From: Lentimicrobiaceae bacterium
GTDB taxonomy: Bacteria > Bacteroidota > Bacteroidia > Bacteroidales > JALOCA01
Direction of reading: 5' to 3'
Length of the DNA: 64,000 bases
Assembly (NCBI GenBank): GCA_023227965.1
Contig: JALOCA010000014.1
Location: 1 to 64,000, forward strand
Shown: positions 18,874 through 27,369 of the stretch, piece by piece
Numbering within the stretch: position 1 is the first letter of the stretch
Layout of the letters: each line of letters begins with the position of its first letter
Made by a program: the position numbers and the translations under genes
Notes under the pieces: model-generated
The model's input: only the letters and a program-made list of their open reading frames with translations
What the model was told of the DNA's origin: nothing
The model's database searches: none

Positions 18874-18966
18874 TTACCAGATATATTTGGCCGTTCTTAA
18901 AGTAAAATAAATCGAAGTTCCTTTACCATTTACCTTTTTTTCATCCAGAAGTCCATCTTTTTCCAT
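18874..18966 (-). CDS. Small ORF of 30 codons directly after the GH92 gene
   Basis: Its ATG starts 2 bases after the GH92 stop codon and the frame runs to TAA at 18874-18876. The peptide contains LLDEKKVNGKGTSIYFTL and ends AKYIW. It may be a coupled small protein or the decayed tail of another gene; composition looks protein-like, but the family is not recognised. No independent promoter is visible. Confidence 0.3.
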   Translation of the reverse strand: MEKDGLLDEKKVNGKGTSIYFTLRTAKYIW

Positions 18967-18968
18967 GG

Positions 18969-21900
18969 TTATTCAATGGTTATTTCATCTGCAAAAAGCC
19001 AGCTTTTATCACCAGCACCCGGATGCCATTCAGGGCAAACGCCACGATTTTGGGCAACTATTTTAATAAAGCGGACGGTAGTGTTCTTGTAGCCCATTGC
19101 AAATGTATGAATAATACCGCCATCCTGTTTTTCAGAAACAGGGTTGTTTACAGTTTCGGCATTGAGAAATGTACTGCCATCCTTCGAAACATAAAAATCA
19201 ACTTTCTTAGGCATAAAAATCCATGCTCCCTGATCCTGAAGAAAATTAATGGAAATTTTTTCTACTGGGGTTTCTTTACCGAGATCAACTACTACATCTA
19301 AATCAACGCCCTCATAACCTTGCCATAAACCGGTATGGAAATTAGTATTCCCTTTCAGCCCGTCAATAAGAGCCTCATTACCACCGGCAGCATATTGAGG
19401 GTTGTATTTGCTGTTTAGTTTGATAGTAACACCGGATTTACGCTTTCCAAAAAAAGAGGTGATGATTTTACTTGGGAAATAGTCCGGAGCTTCTGCAAAA
19501 GCTTTTAACGTGGTAGTATTTTTAATTACCAATGGCTCTTCGTAAACTGGCGAAGCAATGGAAGGTGTTGAACCATCAAGTGTATAATGAATACGTGCAG
19601 AATGGGTTATGCAGCCAAGTTCTACCTGCATGGAATCGGCAAAAGTTCGTTTGCCTTCTTTTACAAAAGGTACTGCTACCACTTTATTATCGCGAATCTC
19701 TGCTACCGGAACTTCCTTTCCCCATTCTTTGTTAGGCTGGGTGCTCATGTTAAAAATCAGTTTTCCACCTTTTTCAATCATCTCATAGGTGATAAAACAC
19801 TTATTATAAGCTTTTCCGTTAAAAGTAGCTGACTGTATGTAGTAATTATTGGCATCTAAATTTTTAGCTTCGATAGAAAAGTCTTTTCCATTTTCGAGAT
19901 GCAGAGTAACTTTTTTAAACATGGGGGTTCCAATAGCATATTCATCTGCTGCCGGAGTTACCGGATAAAATCCCATGGCACTTAAAACAAGCCATGCCGA
20001 CATTTGCCCGCAATCTTCGTTGCCACACAGCCCATCGGGAGCGGCTGTGTACATTTCTTTCATGATGCGATGTACCATAGCCTGGGTTTTCCAGGGTTGT
20101 TCCGCGTAGTTGTACAGGTAAGCCATGTGGTGGCTGGGTTCGTTTCCATGCACATACTGACCGATTAAACCTGTAATGTCGGGTTGTTCTCGTCCTGAGA
20201 TTTCTGATTTGGTAGTAAAAAGATCATCCAAACGTTGAGCAAATTTGTCTTTACCACCAAAAAGTTGCATCATTCCGCTGATGTCCTGTGGGGCGTAAAA
20301 AGTATATTGCCAGGCATTGGCTTCGGTGTAATTGCTATTCACTTCTTTAGAGTCAAAAGGGAAATACCAGCCTCCATTTACTTTAGCCCGCATAAATCCG
20401 GTAGATGGATCGTAAAGATTTTGATAGGACTGTGCACGCTGTATGAACTCTTTATAAATATCTTCTTTTTTCATTTTTTTTGCCATCTGGGCAATGCACC
20501 AGTCATCGAAAGCATATTCAAGAGTCTTGGAAACAGATTCGCCATCATCATCGGTACTCAGAAAACCCACTTCACGGTATGCTTTTCCGCCTCTTTCATC
20601 CAGCATAGCACTACTAACCATTGCATTGAGTGCTTTTTCTGCATCAAAACCACTAACTCCTTTTAAATAAGCATCAGCAATTACCGGAATGGCATGATGC
20701 CCTATCATACAATCAGTTTCGTTGGCGGCAAGCTCCCATACCGGCAATTTGCCTCCTTGTTCGAACTGTTTAATAAAGGTGTTGATAAAATCGGAAGTGC
20801 GTTTGCGGTCGGTAATGGTGAGCAGAGGATGCAGTGCACGATAGGTATCCCAAAGCGAAAAAACAGTGTAATAATCAAAGTTTTCCGTCTTATGGGCTTT
20901 AAAATCTCTGCCAAGGTATTCTCCATTCACATCCGAATATGAATTGGGGCTAAGCAAAGCATGGTAAAGTGCTGTGTAAAACACCTCTTTCTGATCGTTG
21001 GAACCACCTTCTACCGTAATCTTACTCAGTTCTTTATTCCAGCTTTCTTCGGCATTGTTTCGCACATCTTTAAAGTTCCAGCCCGGTATTTCTTTTTCCA
21101 TATTCAATCTTGCATTTTCCATGCTTACAGCAGAAATCCCAACTTTCACCAGGATTTGTTCTCCTTTGTTGGTGATAAAACTTACAGATGCTTTTACATT
21201 TTTTCCGTTAGTTTCATTTAGATAGGAATTTAACTGATCGTTGACAGCGATGGTCGAACGGTCGAAAGGCTTGGAAAATTTTGCAACAAAATATACTATC
21301 TGGTTGTCAGCCCATGCCTGCGACCGGCGATAACCTTCTATCTCGTCTGTTTTGGAAAAATGAATGTAAGAATCCAACACTTTATCGCGGTGCGAAAGAT
21401 CAATGATGATATTGGCATTCTTACTTTCCGGAAAAGTATAACAATGCAATCCGCAGCGTGCAGTTGCTGTAAGTTCTGCTTTTACATGTCCTTTATTTAA
21501 CAAGACACTATAGTAACCGGCGGAAGCTTCTTCATTTTCATGAGAAAAAGAGGAACAATATCCTTCTGCCATGTTTTTAGGACTGCCCCTTTTCCAAAAT
21601 ACCTTGCCAACTGTTGGCATCAGCAAAATGTCGCCATAGTCGGAACAACCGGTACCGCTAAGATGCGTGTGGCTGAAACCGTAAATTATCGTATCGCTGT
21701 GATGATAAGCTGAACAGCCATCCCAGCCATCAAGGCGGGTATCCGGGCTTAACTGCACCATGCCAAAAGGTACACTTGCACCAGGGTAGGTGTGTCCATG
21801 TCCACCGGTTCCGATAAAGGGGTTGACATATTTTGTAGGGTTACCGGAAAGTATAGGATGATTACTATTTGAAGAAAAGTGGTTACCGGTAGTGGAAAAA

Positions 21901-21974
21901 GTTACAAGAATTATCTGGATTATAATAACCGCTGAGGTTAATATTTTGTATTTGTGATTGCTGTATTTTTTCAT
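18969..21974 (-). CDS. Exported GH92 alpha-mannosidase with C-terminal beta-sandwich domains
   Basis: A 1001-residue family 92 glycoside hydrolase. After an N-terminal hydrophobic signal segment (about 10-30) the catalytic region begins with the hallmark KYVNPFIGTGGHGHTYPGA (about 48-66) and ends with GNEDCGQMSAWLVLSAMGFYPV (about 655-676), which carries the family acidic residues. GH92 enzymes are calcium-dependent exo-alpha-mannosidases with inverting mechanism. Beyond the core lie a chitobiase-type C-terminal domain (HYTLDGSTPS, about 790) and a discoidin/F5-8-type domain (about 850-1000), both likely carbohydrate-binding. The usual GH92 length is about 750 residues, so the C-terminal domains are an addition. 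Upstream of the GH2 gene; likely cooperates with it. Confidence 0.92.
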   Translation of the reverse strand: MKKYSNHKYKILTSAVIIIQIILVTFSTTGNHFSSNSNHPILSGNPTKYVNPFIGTGGHGHTYPGASVPFGMVQLSPDTRLDGWDGCSAYHHSDTIIYGFSHTHLSGTGCSDYGDILLMPTVGKVFWKRGSPKNMAEGYCSSFSHENEEASAGYYSVLLNKGHVKAELTATARCGLHCYTFPESKNANIIIDLSHRDKVLDSYIHFSKTDEIEGYRRSQAWADNQIVYFVAKFSKPFDRSTIAVNDQLNSYLNETNGKNVKASVSFITNKGEQILVKVGISAVSMENARLNMEKEIPGWNFKDVRNNAEESWNKELSKITVEGGSNDQKEVFYTALYHALLSPNSYSDVNGEYLGRDFKAHKTENFDYYTVFSLWDTYRALHPLLTITDRKRTSDFINTFIKQFEQGGKLPVWELAANETDCMIGHHAIPVIADAYLKGVSGFDAEKALNAMVSSAMLDERGGKAYREVGFLSTDDDGESVSKTLEYAFDDWCIAQMAKKMKKEDIYKEFIQRAQSYQNLYDPSTGFMRAKVNGGWYFPFDSKEVNSNYTEANAWQYTFYAPQDISGMMQLFGGKDKFAQRLDDLFTTKSEISGREQPDITGLIGQYVHGNEPSHHMAYLYNYAEQPWKTQAMVHRIMKEMYTAAPDGLCGNEDCGQMSAWLVLSAMGFYPVTPAADEYAIGTPMFKKVTLHLENGKDFSIEAKNLDANNYYIQSATFNGKAYNKCFITYEMIEKGGKLIFNMSTQPNKEWGKEVPVAEIRDNKVVAVPFVKEGKRTFADSMQVELGCITHSARIHYTLDGSTPSIASPVYEEPLVIKNTTTLKAFAEAPDYFPSKIITSFFGKRKSGVTIKLNSKYNPQYAAGGNEALIDGLKGNTNFHTGLWQGYEGVDLDVVVDLGKETPVEKISINFLQDQGAWIFMPKKVDFYVSKDGSTFLNAETVNNPVSEKQDGGIIHTFAMGYKNTTVRFIKIVAQNRGVCPEWHPGAGDKSWLFADEITIE

Positions 21975-22281
21975 TTTTTCTTGGATTTAACGCTCCGAAT
22001 TTAACAATATATCCGATATGCCATTTTCTTTGTAATAAGTTTTGTAGTTAGTGCAAATGGAAATTAAGACTTAGGGTCAGAAGCTGTAGTTTACAACAGT
22101 TAAAAATGTACTTTCAAAATGTAGTAGAGGCAGGTTTTGAGTGGTTGAAAAAGTGCTTCGATGTTGTAAAAACCCGTTTTAAATGGCTAAGATGAAAGGA
22201 TTAAGAATATTTTTTTGGCTGCATGATATTGTAATGCAATCCGGAACGAAGCAGAATTATTAATCCCGTAAACCAGAATAA
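21975..22281. other. Intergenic stretch without a recognised feature
   Basis: This 307-base gap lies between the GH92 start and the 3' end of the alpha/beta-hydrolase gene. It probably carries the GH92 promoter, but I find no TAnnTTTG box in the minus orientation, no hairpin and no open frame of note. Confidence 0.5.
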
Positions 22282-23454
22282 TTAGTTAAGAAATCCCGAA
22301 GCTTTTTCAAAAACATGGGCGAAAGCGGTGTCAACAAGGGGACTAAGCCCAGGATTGGCAACTGGAAATGGCGTTTCGTGTGAATAGGGAAATGGCGGGT
22401 CGAAAACTTCCACGTTACAGAAGGGTGGCTTACCGTGGATACCGAGGGTTTGTATTATTCCTGTGGCAGGTATCACACTGTCGTTTTTGAGGCAGATAGC
22501 CTGTATTTTGTCGTGCAGTTTTGCAATTGTGTGTTCTCTGAAAGTGCGCCTGTTGCTTTCTCTTATCATGGAAATAAACGCGTTACCCAAAGATGTTTGT
22601 TGTAAATGCACAAAAAACGGGTGTCGTTGGCGTATTTGGGTTTGCAAATCGCACATGTAAAAATGGTAAATCTTCCGGAAAGCCGTTTCGTCCATTATTA
22701 ACCGCGAAACGCCGTTCATTTGGCTGAAAAGCGAGCCTCCGCAAAAAAGAAACATCCGGCTTTGCTGCAAAAGGTTAGCGGGATTTGCCAGCATGAGAAT
22801 CTGCCCTAAAAACGAGCCTATTGAATAGGTAAACAGGTCAATATCCGCATTTTTTTCAAGGAAGGGATGCTTTCCACTTTTAGTTTGTTCGAGCAGACAT
22901 ATCACATCTTCTGCACTTTGCCAGCCCGAAAGCATGAAACGCAACGGGTCTTCCGACAATCGTTCGCTCAAAGCTACGTTGGCAATGGTCGTCATAGATG
23001 CCCTGGCAACTGAATGATTTCTGCGGATGAGCAAGGGCATAACGGCTCTGGGGTTGCTCCACATCTGCGGCGAACGGTTCATGTGAAAAGCAATGGGAAA
23101 TAAAATTACGGGAACTCCTGTTTTTATAGCCAGGTAGTATCCCCATGGCAAATATTTCAGCCAGCTTCTCTCATTAAGTCCGTGCAGTAGCAGTATGGCT
23201 CTTTTGTATTTTTTACCCGTACCGGGAACAAAAACCGGATAGCGGAATTCTTTGTTTTCAATAATATCTTCGTCGTTGATATTGTAAAAATCATCTATGG
23301 CTGTACGGTTATCATTGCCGATTCCAGACGAATTCCCGAATCGTGAAGTAAAAGGCAGCATATGTATTGTGGCTCCGGAGGTGTTCACTGCCATTGCATT
23401 ATTTTCTAAAGAAAAAACAGATTTTAACTCCCGGTATAGTGATGAATATTGCAT
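22282..23454 (-). CDS. Alpha/beta-hydrolase-like protein, probably DUF6051 family
   Basis: A 390-residue soluble protein. Alpha/beta-hydrolase features: a strand and oxyanion-type loop AILLLHGLNERSWLKYLPWG (about 85-104), and DLFTYSIGSFLGQIL (about 206-220), where YSIGS fits a nucleophile elbow (G/x-x-S-x-G form is imperfect: here S-I-G-S). A late CLKNDSVIPATGI may supply an acid residue. I recall this as the DUF6051 group of Bacteroidota, with moderate certainty. No signal peptide. Substrate unknown. It is divergent from the LytTR regulator gene across a 212-base gap, which could mean regulation by that protein. Confidence 0.55.
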   Translation of the reverse strand: MQYSSLYRELKSVFSLENNAMAVNTSGATIHMLPFTSRFGNSSGIGNDNRTAIDDFYNINDEDIIENKEFRYPVFVPGTGKKYKRAILLLHGLNERSWLKYLPWGYYLAIKTGVPVILFPIAFHMNRSPQMWSNPRAVMPLLIRRNHSVARASMTTIANVALSERLSEDPLRFMLSGWQSAEDVICLLEQTKSGKHPFLEKNADIDLFTYSIGSFLGQILMLANPANLLQQSRMFLFCGGSLFSQMNGVSRLIMDETAFRKIYHFYMCDLQTQIRQRHPFFVHLQQTSLGNAFISMIRESNRRTFREHTIAKLHDKIQAICLKNDSVIPATGIIQTLGIHGKPPFCNVEVFDPPFPYSHETPFPVANPGLSPLVDTAFAHVFEKASGFLN

Positions 23455-23639
23455 AGTGTATTTCTGATTTGCAAAACAAAGGAAACACCGGAACAGGAGA
23501 CCTTCAAATTAAAGGTGTACTACCCTGCAGAATGGGACGAAAACGGGGAATGCGGGATGAAAATTCTCATTGGGGGACGAATTGCACAACAGCAAAAGTC
23601 CAATATGATTCCTGCCCACTGAAACCGGAATAAAATCTG

Positions 23640-23647
23640 TACATTTG
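23640..23647 (+). promoter_or_regulatory. -7 promoter box of the LytTR gene
   Basis: TACATTTG matches TAnnTTTG exactly and ends 19 bases before the ATG at 23667. No TTG is at the ideal upstream distance. Confidence 0.5.
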
Positions 23648-23666
23648 CACTCAAATCAATAGTGGA

Positions 23667-24518
23667 ATGTCCGACTTACAGAAGCCCATCTCCCAATATC
23701 TTACCGAAAAAGGCAATATTGTAAGACTCATATTGTTCACGAGTGCTTTTGCATTGCTGTTCATAAACATTTATGCTCCTTTCGGTGTGGAAACATGGTA
23801 CAATGTAACCCGGTGGCAACTTTTGTTGTTTTCAAGCCTGGTGATACTCACCGGAGTGCTGGTAGTTGTGGTAAGCAGGATGATAATGTATCATTGGTGT
23901 AAAAAACACAGCTTGCTGTTATGGCAGTATCTGGTTTGGGTAGTTGCCGAAGTTTTTTTTATGGCACTGTTTTATGCGCTTTACGAAAAATGGATAGTTG
24001 CCGATTCCCGTTTTTTCCCTGATTTGTTGAAAAATTCGATTCAAAATACTGCGCTGGTTCTTTTATTACCTTATTCTGCAACCTGGCTTTTTTTTTCGTG
24101 GAGGGAGAAAAAAATCAAACTTGAAACACTTTCGGCAGAAAAAGATGTTCCCGATAGCACAAAAAATATGATTCCCTTTCATGATGAAAAGGGTATACTT
24201 CGGTTGTCAGTAAAAGCCGAGCATCTGCTTTATATTGAATCTTCTGATAATTATGTTACAATTTATTACCTGAACAAGGAAAAAATTGTGCATTTCATGA
24301 TGCGCAACACTATGAAAAAGTTGGAAGAGCAGTTGGAAGGCAGCATGGTAATCCGTTGCCATCGTTCGTTCATTATCAATTTTGAGAAGGTGAAGATTTT
24401 ACGCAGGGAAAAAGACGGTTTACACCTTGAACTGGATGTGCCGGAAGCTTTACAAATCCCTGTTTCAAAATCGTATATCGAAAAGGTGATGCAGGTATTT
24501 ACCCGGTTTAGTGTGTAA
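23667..24518 (+). CDS. Membrane-anchored LytTR-family transcription regulator
   Basis: A 283-residue protein with four predicted membrane helices in the first 155 residues (hydrophobic stretches at about 22-38, 50-72, 86-105 and 125-145) and a C-terminal LytTR DNA-binding domain (about 185-283). LytTR features seen are EHLLYIESSDNYVTIYY, MRNTMKKLEEQL and VIRCHRSFIINFEKV. There is no receiver domain and no histidine kinase next to it, so the membrane part probably senses the signal directly. Divergent from the DUF6051-like gene, its possible target. Confidence 0.88.
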   Translation: MSDLQKPISQYLTEKGNIVRLILFTSAFALLFINIYAPFGVETWYNVTRWQLLLFSSLVILTGVLVVVVSRMIMYHWCKKHSLLLWQYLVWVVAEVFFMALFYALYEKWIVADSRFFPDLLKNSIQNTALVLLLPYSATWLFFSWREKKIKLETLSAEKDVPDSTKNMIPFHDEKGILRLSVKAEHLLYIESSDNYVTIYYLNKEKIVHFMMRNTMKKLEEQLEGSMVIRCHRSFIINFEKVKILRREKDGLHLELDVPEALQIPVSKSYIEKVMQVFTRFSV

Positions 24519-24554
24519 CTTATTGCTTGACAAAAGTGTTTCTTTTGCCCGGAA

Positions 24555-25916
24555 TCAGCGTGCGAGAATGTTTTCGGCTAACGCATCCAACGAAATTCCA
24601 TCAAAATTTCCCGAACTCATCATCAATAGGTTGCAGTTTTTCCATTCCTGTTGCAGCAATGTTGCCCTGAGTATGGAAGAGTCGGTAAAAACTTGTAGAT
24701 CGGGGTTGTTGAAGGCATCAAAAACCTGTTCGGAGCTGATAGGCGGCAGTTTTTTTATTGCAAGGGCATGATGGTTAAAGTACACTAAGGGGACATCGGC
24801 AAATTCGAGTGTATTTTGGTATTGCGAAAGAAAATCTTTGTTCAGACTGCTGTAGGTGTGCAGTTCCATACAGGCAACCAGCTTACGCCCGGGATATTGT
24901 TCTTTCAATGCTTTGGTGGTAGCCATCAGCTTGGAAGGTGAATGGGCAAAATCCTTATAAATGGCTGTAAAATCGTTTTTTGCAATCAACTCAAGACGTT
25001 TTGATGCACCCTTGAATGAAGCAATGGCATTAAAAAATAATTCGTCGCTCACCCCTAAAAGGTTGCAAACCTGTTTTGCTCCTGCAAGATTACACAGGTT
25101 ATGTTTCCCGAAAATCTGCAACGCAGTTTTTCCATTTTTTGTGTTAAGATAGGTAATGCCGTTTTCTATGGTGAAACTAAGTGTTTTGTAAGCATATTTT
25201 TGAATAGACTCAGGGACATGGTCGGCTATTTTTACCACTTCGACATCTTCATTGCAATATACAAGAGCACCGTTATTGCTTATCAGTCCGGCAAATATCC
25301 TGAATTGTTCCACATAGTTATCGAAAGTGGGGAACACATTGATGTGGTCCCATGCAATGCCGCTGATCAGGGCTATGTCCGGTTTATACACATGGAATTT
25401 CGGACGACGGTCAATAGGTGAGGTGAGGTATTCATCACCTTCGAACACCATCAGGGGCGCATCTTCGCTGAGTTTTACCATTACATCAAACCCTTCGAGC
25501 TGGGCGCCTACCATATAATCGCAGTCAATTTTACAATGTTGTAAAACATGCAGAATCATGGCAGTGATGGTTGTTTTTCCATGACTTCCCCCTATGACAA
25601 TTCTTTTTTTATTTTTCGACTGTTCATAAAGGTATTCGGGATAAGAATAAATTTTCAGCCCTAATTGTTGAGCACGGATGAGTTCGGGGTTATCGGCTTT
25701 GGCATGCATTCCTACTATTACTGCATCCAGTTGGGGGGTTAGTAGTTCAGGGTGCCAGCCGATTAATCCGGGTAACAGGTCGTATTTCCGTAACCTGCTT
25801 TTTGCCGGTTCAAAAAATTCGTCGTCAGAACCCGAAACTTCATATCCTTTTTTAGCCAATGCTATGGCAAGGTTATGCATTGCACTACCACAAATCGCAA
25901 TAAAATGAACTTTCAT
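24555..25916 (-). CDS. mpl: UDP-N-acetylmuramate:L-alanyl-gamma-D-glutamyl-meso-DAP ligase (Mpl-like)
   Basis: A 453-residue Mur ligase of the Mpl branch, which re-attaches murein tripeptide to UDP-MurNAc in peptidoglycan recycling. Seen are the N-terminal Rossmann block MKVHFIAICGSAMHNLAIAL (1-20), the ATP loop GGSHGKTTITAM (about 108-119), FEGDEYLTSPIDRRPKF (about 158-174), and DFAHSPSKLMATTKAL (about 325-340), which corresponds to the DYAHHPT block of the family. MurC is the closest alternative, but the CGSAMHNLA start and lack of a MurC-type tail favour Mpl. Single gene; convergent with the LytTR gene. Confidence 0.85.
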   Translation of the reverse strand: MKVHFIAICGSAMHNLAIALAKKGYEVSGSDDEFFEPAKSRLRKYDLLPGLIGWHPELLTPQLDAVIVGMHAKADNPELIRAQQLGLKIYSYPEYLYEQSKNKKRIVIGGSHGKTTITAMILHVLQHCKIDCDYMVGAQLEGFDVMVKLSEDAPLMVFEGDEYLTSPIDRRPKFHVYKPDIALISGIAWDHINVFPTFDNYVEQFRIFAGLISNNGALVYCNEDVEVVKIADHVPESIQKYAYKTLSFTIENGITYLNTKNGKTALQIFGKHNLCNLAGAKQVCNLLGVSDELFFNAIASFKGASKRLELIAKNDFTAIYKDFAHSPSKLMATTKALKEQYPGRKLVACMELHTYSSLNKDFLSQYQNTLEFADVPLVYFNHHALAIKKLPPISSEQVFDAFNNPDLQVFTDSSILRATLLQQEWKNCNLLMMSSGNFDGISLDALAENILAR

Positions 25917-26092
25917 AAGCGATAATCAGTAAAACTTTAATAATAAATTCATTTCTATCAAACAGAACTCTTGTCTGTAAAATAATTAAGCAAACATCTA
26001 AATTTTTTTTTAAGCAACCAAATTTTTTTTATATTTTGTAGAGCTTTTCCTTGCATAGCATTATGGGAAGCAAAATGTAAAAACATTACGGT

Positions 26093-26100
26093 TATCTTTG
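26093..26100 (+). promoter_or_regulatory. -7 promoter box of cysH
   Basis: TATCTTTG matches TAnnTTTG and ends 18 bases before the cysH ATG. The upstream region lacks an obvious TTG at -33. Confidence 0.5.
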
Positions 26101-26118
26101 CGGTGAAAAAAACATATC

Positions 26119-26826
26119 ATGGAACAGAAAAATATTCCGGAACTCAATATCCGTTTTGCTCAGGCAAGTCCGGAAGGAGTGATCCGGTATTTTAGCGATG
26201 TTTATGCGGGGAAAGTTGCTTTTGCTTCCAGTTTGGGTGCCGAAGATCAGGTAATAATGCATCTGATTGCCACTTTGGACGTTCCAATTCACATATTTAC
26301 TTTGGATACGGGCAGGTTGTTTGCCGAAACCTATGATTTGCTTCATAAAACTCAAAACCGTTATCGGCTTCCTATCAGGGTGTATTTTCCTGAAAAAAAA
26401 GAGGTGGAGGAAATGGTCAACCAAAAGGGAATCAATCTTTTTTATAATAGTCTTGCCAACAGGAAGCAATGCTGCAGGGTGAGAAAAATTGACCCTTTGC
26501 AACGTGCATTACAAGGAATGCAGGTCTGGATTTGTGGTTTAAGATGGCAACAAGGCATTACACGTACCAAAAACCAGATGGTTGAATGGGATGAACAGAA
26601 TCAAATGCTGAAAGTAAACCCTTTGATACACTGGACGGACGAGCAATTGTGGGGTTTTATACGACAAAATAATATTCCGTACAATATTTTGCATGATAAA
26701 GGATTTCCCAGTATTGGTTGTCAACCCTGTACCCGTAGTGTTGCTTTGGGTGAAGATTTGCGTTCGGGAAGATGGTGGTGGGAAAATCCTGAAAACCGCG
26801 AGTGCGGATTGCATAAAAAAGATTGA
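26119..26826 (+). CDS. cysH: Adenylyl-sulfate reductase, [4Fe-4S] type (CysH)
   Basis: A 235-residue assimilatory sulfonucleotide reductase converting APS (possibly also PAPS) to sulfite with thioredoxin as donor. Seen: SSLGAEDQVIMH PP-loop-like start (about 37-48), TLDTGRLFAETY (about 68-79), the paired cysteines QCCRVRK (about 121-127), SIGCQPCTRSVALGEDLRSGRW (about 200-221), and the ECGLH catalytic tail (about 229-233). The CC plus CxxC set binds a [4Fe-4S] cluster, which marks the APS-using bacterial type. A reduced-sulfur assimilation gene without neighbours such as cysND here. Terminator follows. Confidence 0.92.
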   Translation: MEQKNIPELNIRFAQASPEGVIRYFSDVYAGKVAFASSLGAEDQVIMHLIATLDVPIHIFTLDTGRLFAETYDLLHKTQNRYRLPIRVYFPEKKEVEEMVNQKGINLFYNSLANRKQCCRVRKIDPLQRALQGMQVWICGLRWQQGITRTKNQMVEWDEQNQMLKVNPLIHWTDEQLWGFIRQNNIPYNILHDKGFPSIGCQPCTRSVALGEDLRSGRWWWENPENRECGLHKKD

Positions 26827-26905
26827 TATTACACGGTAAAAAATTATGTTTAGTCAATTGAGCATCTGAAAATAAATTTACAAACAGTCGGAAATATGCC
26901 AAAAT

Positions 26906-26940
26906 AAAAATACCGTACACTTATTGGGTACGGTATTTTT
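26906..26940. terminator. Bidirectional terminator between cysH and tRNA-Arg
   Basis: AAAAATACCGTAC (26906-26918) and GTACGGTATTTTT (26928-26940) form a 13-bp perfect stem with a 9-base loop and T-runs on both strands. It ends cysH on the plus strand and the tRNA on the minus strand. Confidence 0.88.
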
Positions 26941-26951
26941 AAACTATTGGG

Positions 26952-27025
26952 TGACTCCGACAGGATTCAAACCTGTAACCTTCTGATCCGTAGTCAGATG
27001 CTCTATTCAGTTGAGCCACGGAGCC
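26952..27025 (-). tRNA. tRNA-Arg (anticodon ACG)
   Basis: The minus strand folds to a full cloverleaf of 74 bases including the discriminator A. The acceptor stem GGCTCCG pairs with CGGAGTC (one G-T). The anticodon stem TCTGA/TCAGA encloses the loop CTACGGA, so the anticodon is ACG, read as ICG after deamination and decoding CGN arginine codons. The T-loop is TTTGAAT after ACAGG. CCA is not encoded. Confidence 0.95.
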
Positions 27026-27037
27026 TTTTTGCGGTTG

Positions 27038-27045
27038 CAAAGATA
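27038..27045 (-). promoter_or_regulatory. -7 promoter box of tRNA-Arg
   Basis: Minus-strand TATCTTTG (plus CAAAGATA) ends 12 bases before the tRNA 5' end, a fitting distance for a short leader. Confidence 0.55.
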
Positions 27046-27369
27046 ATATCTTTTTTTAATTCCGAAAAGTAAATTTAAAATTCATATAACCTGAGTTTGG
27101 CGTAAGGTTACAAACCATTCTTGTAATATTTCAGTATGTTACATTTCGTCGTAGGCGATGAATGTTAATAGAATGTTGATTTTTTATGAAAGATTTTCGG
27201 AGGGCATCAATTATTAATCCCCTAACGGAAAATTTATAAAAAACAAAAAATCCTTTCTATGGATATTAAAACCCTAACGGATTAATATCAAGTAGATGTA
27301 AAACATATTTTATCCCGGGTTCAGGTTATTACCATCTGATTGTGAGGGCTAATCGGTTTGCAGTTTTTT
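27046..27369. other. Intergenic stretch with weak repeats only
   Basis: This gap of about 320 bases has no gene-like frame. It contains two copies of CCTAACGG (near 27220 and 27272), each next to an ATTAAT, and a 9-bp inverted pair ATAACCTGA (27086-27094) / TCAGGTTAT (27321-27329) near its ends. This could be a remnant of an inserted element, but the evidence is slight. Confidence 0.35.
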
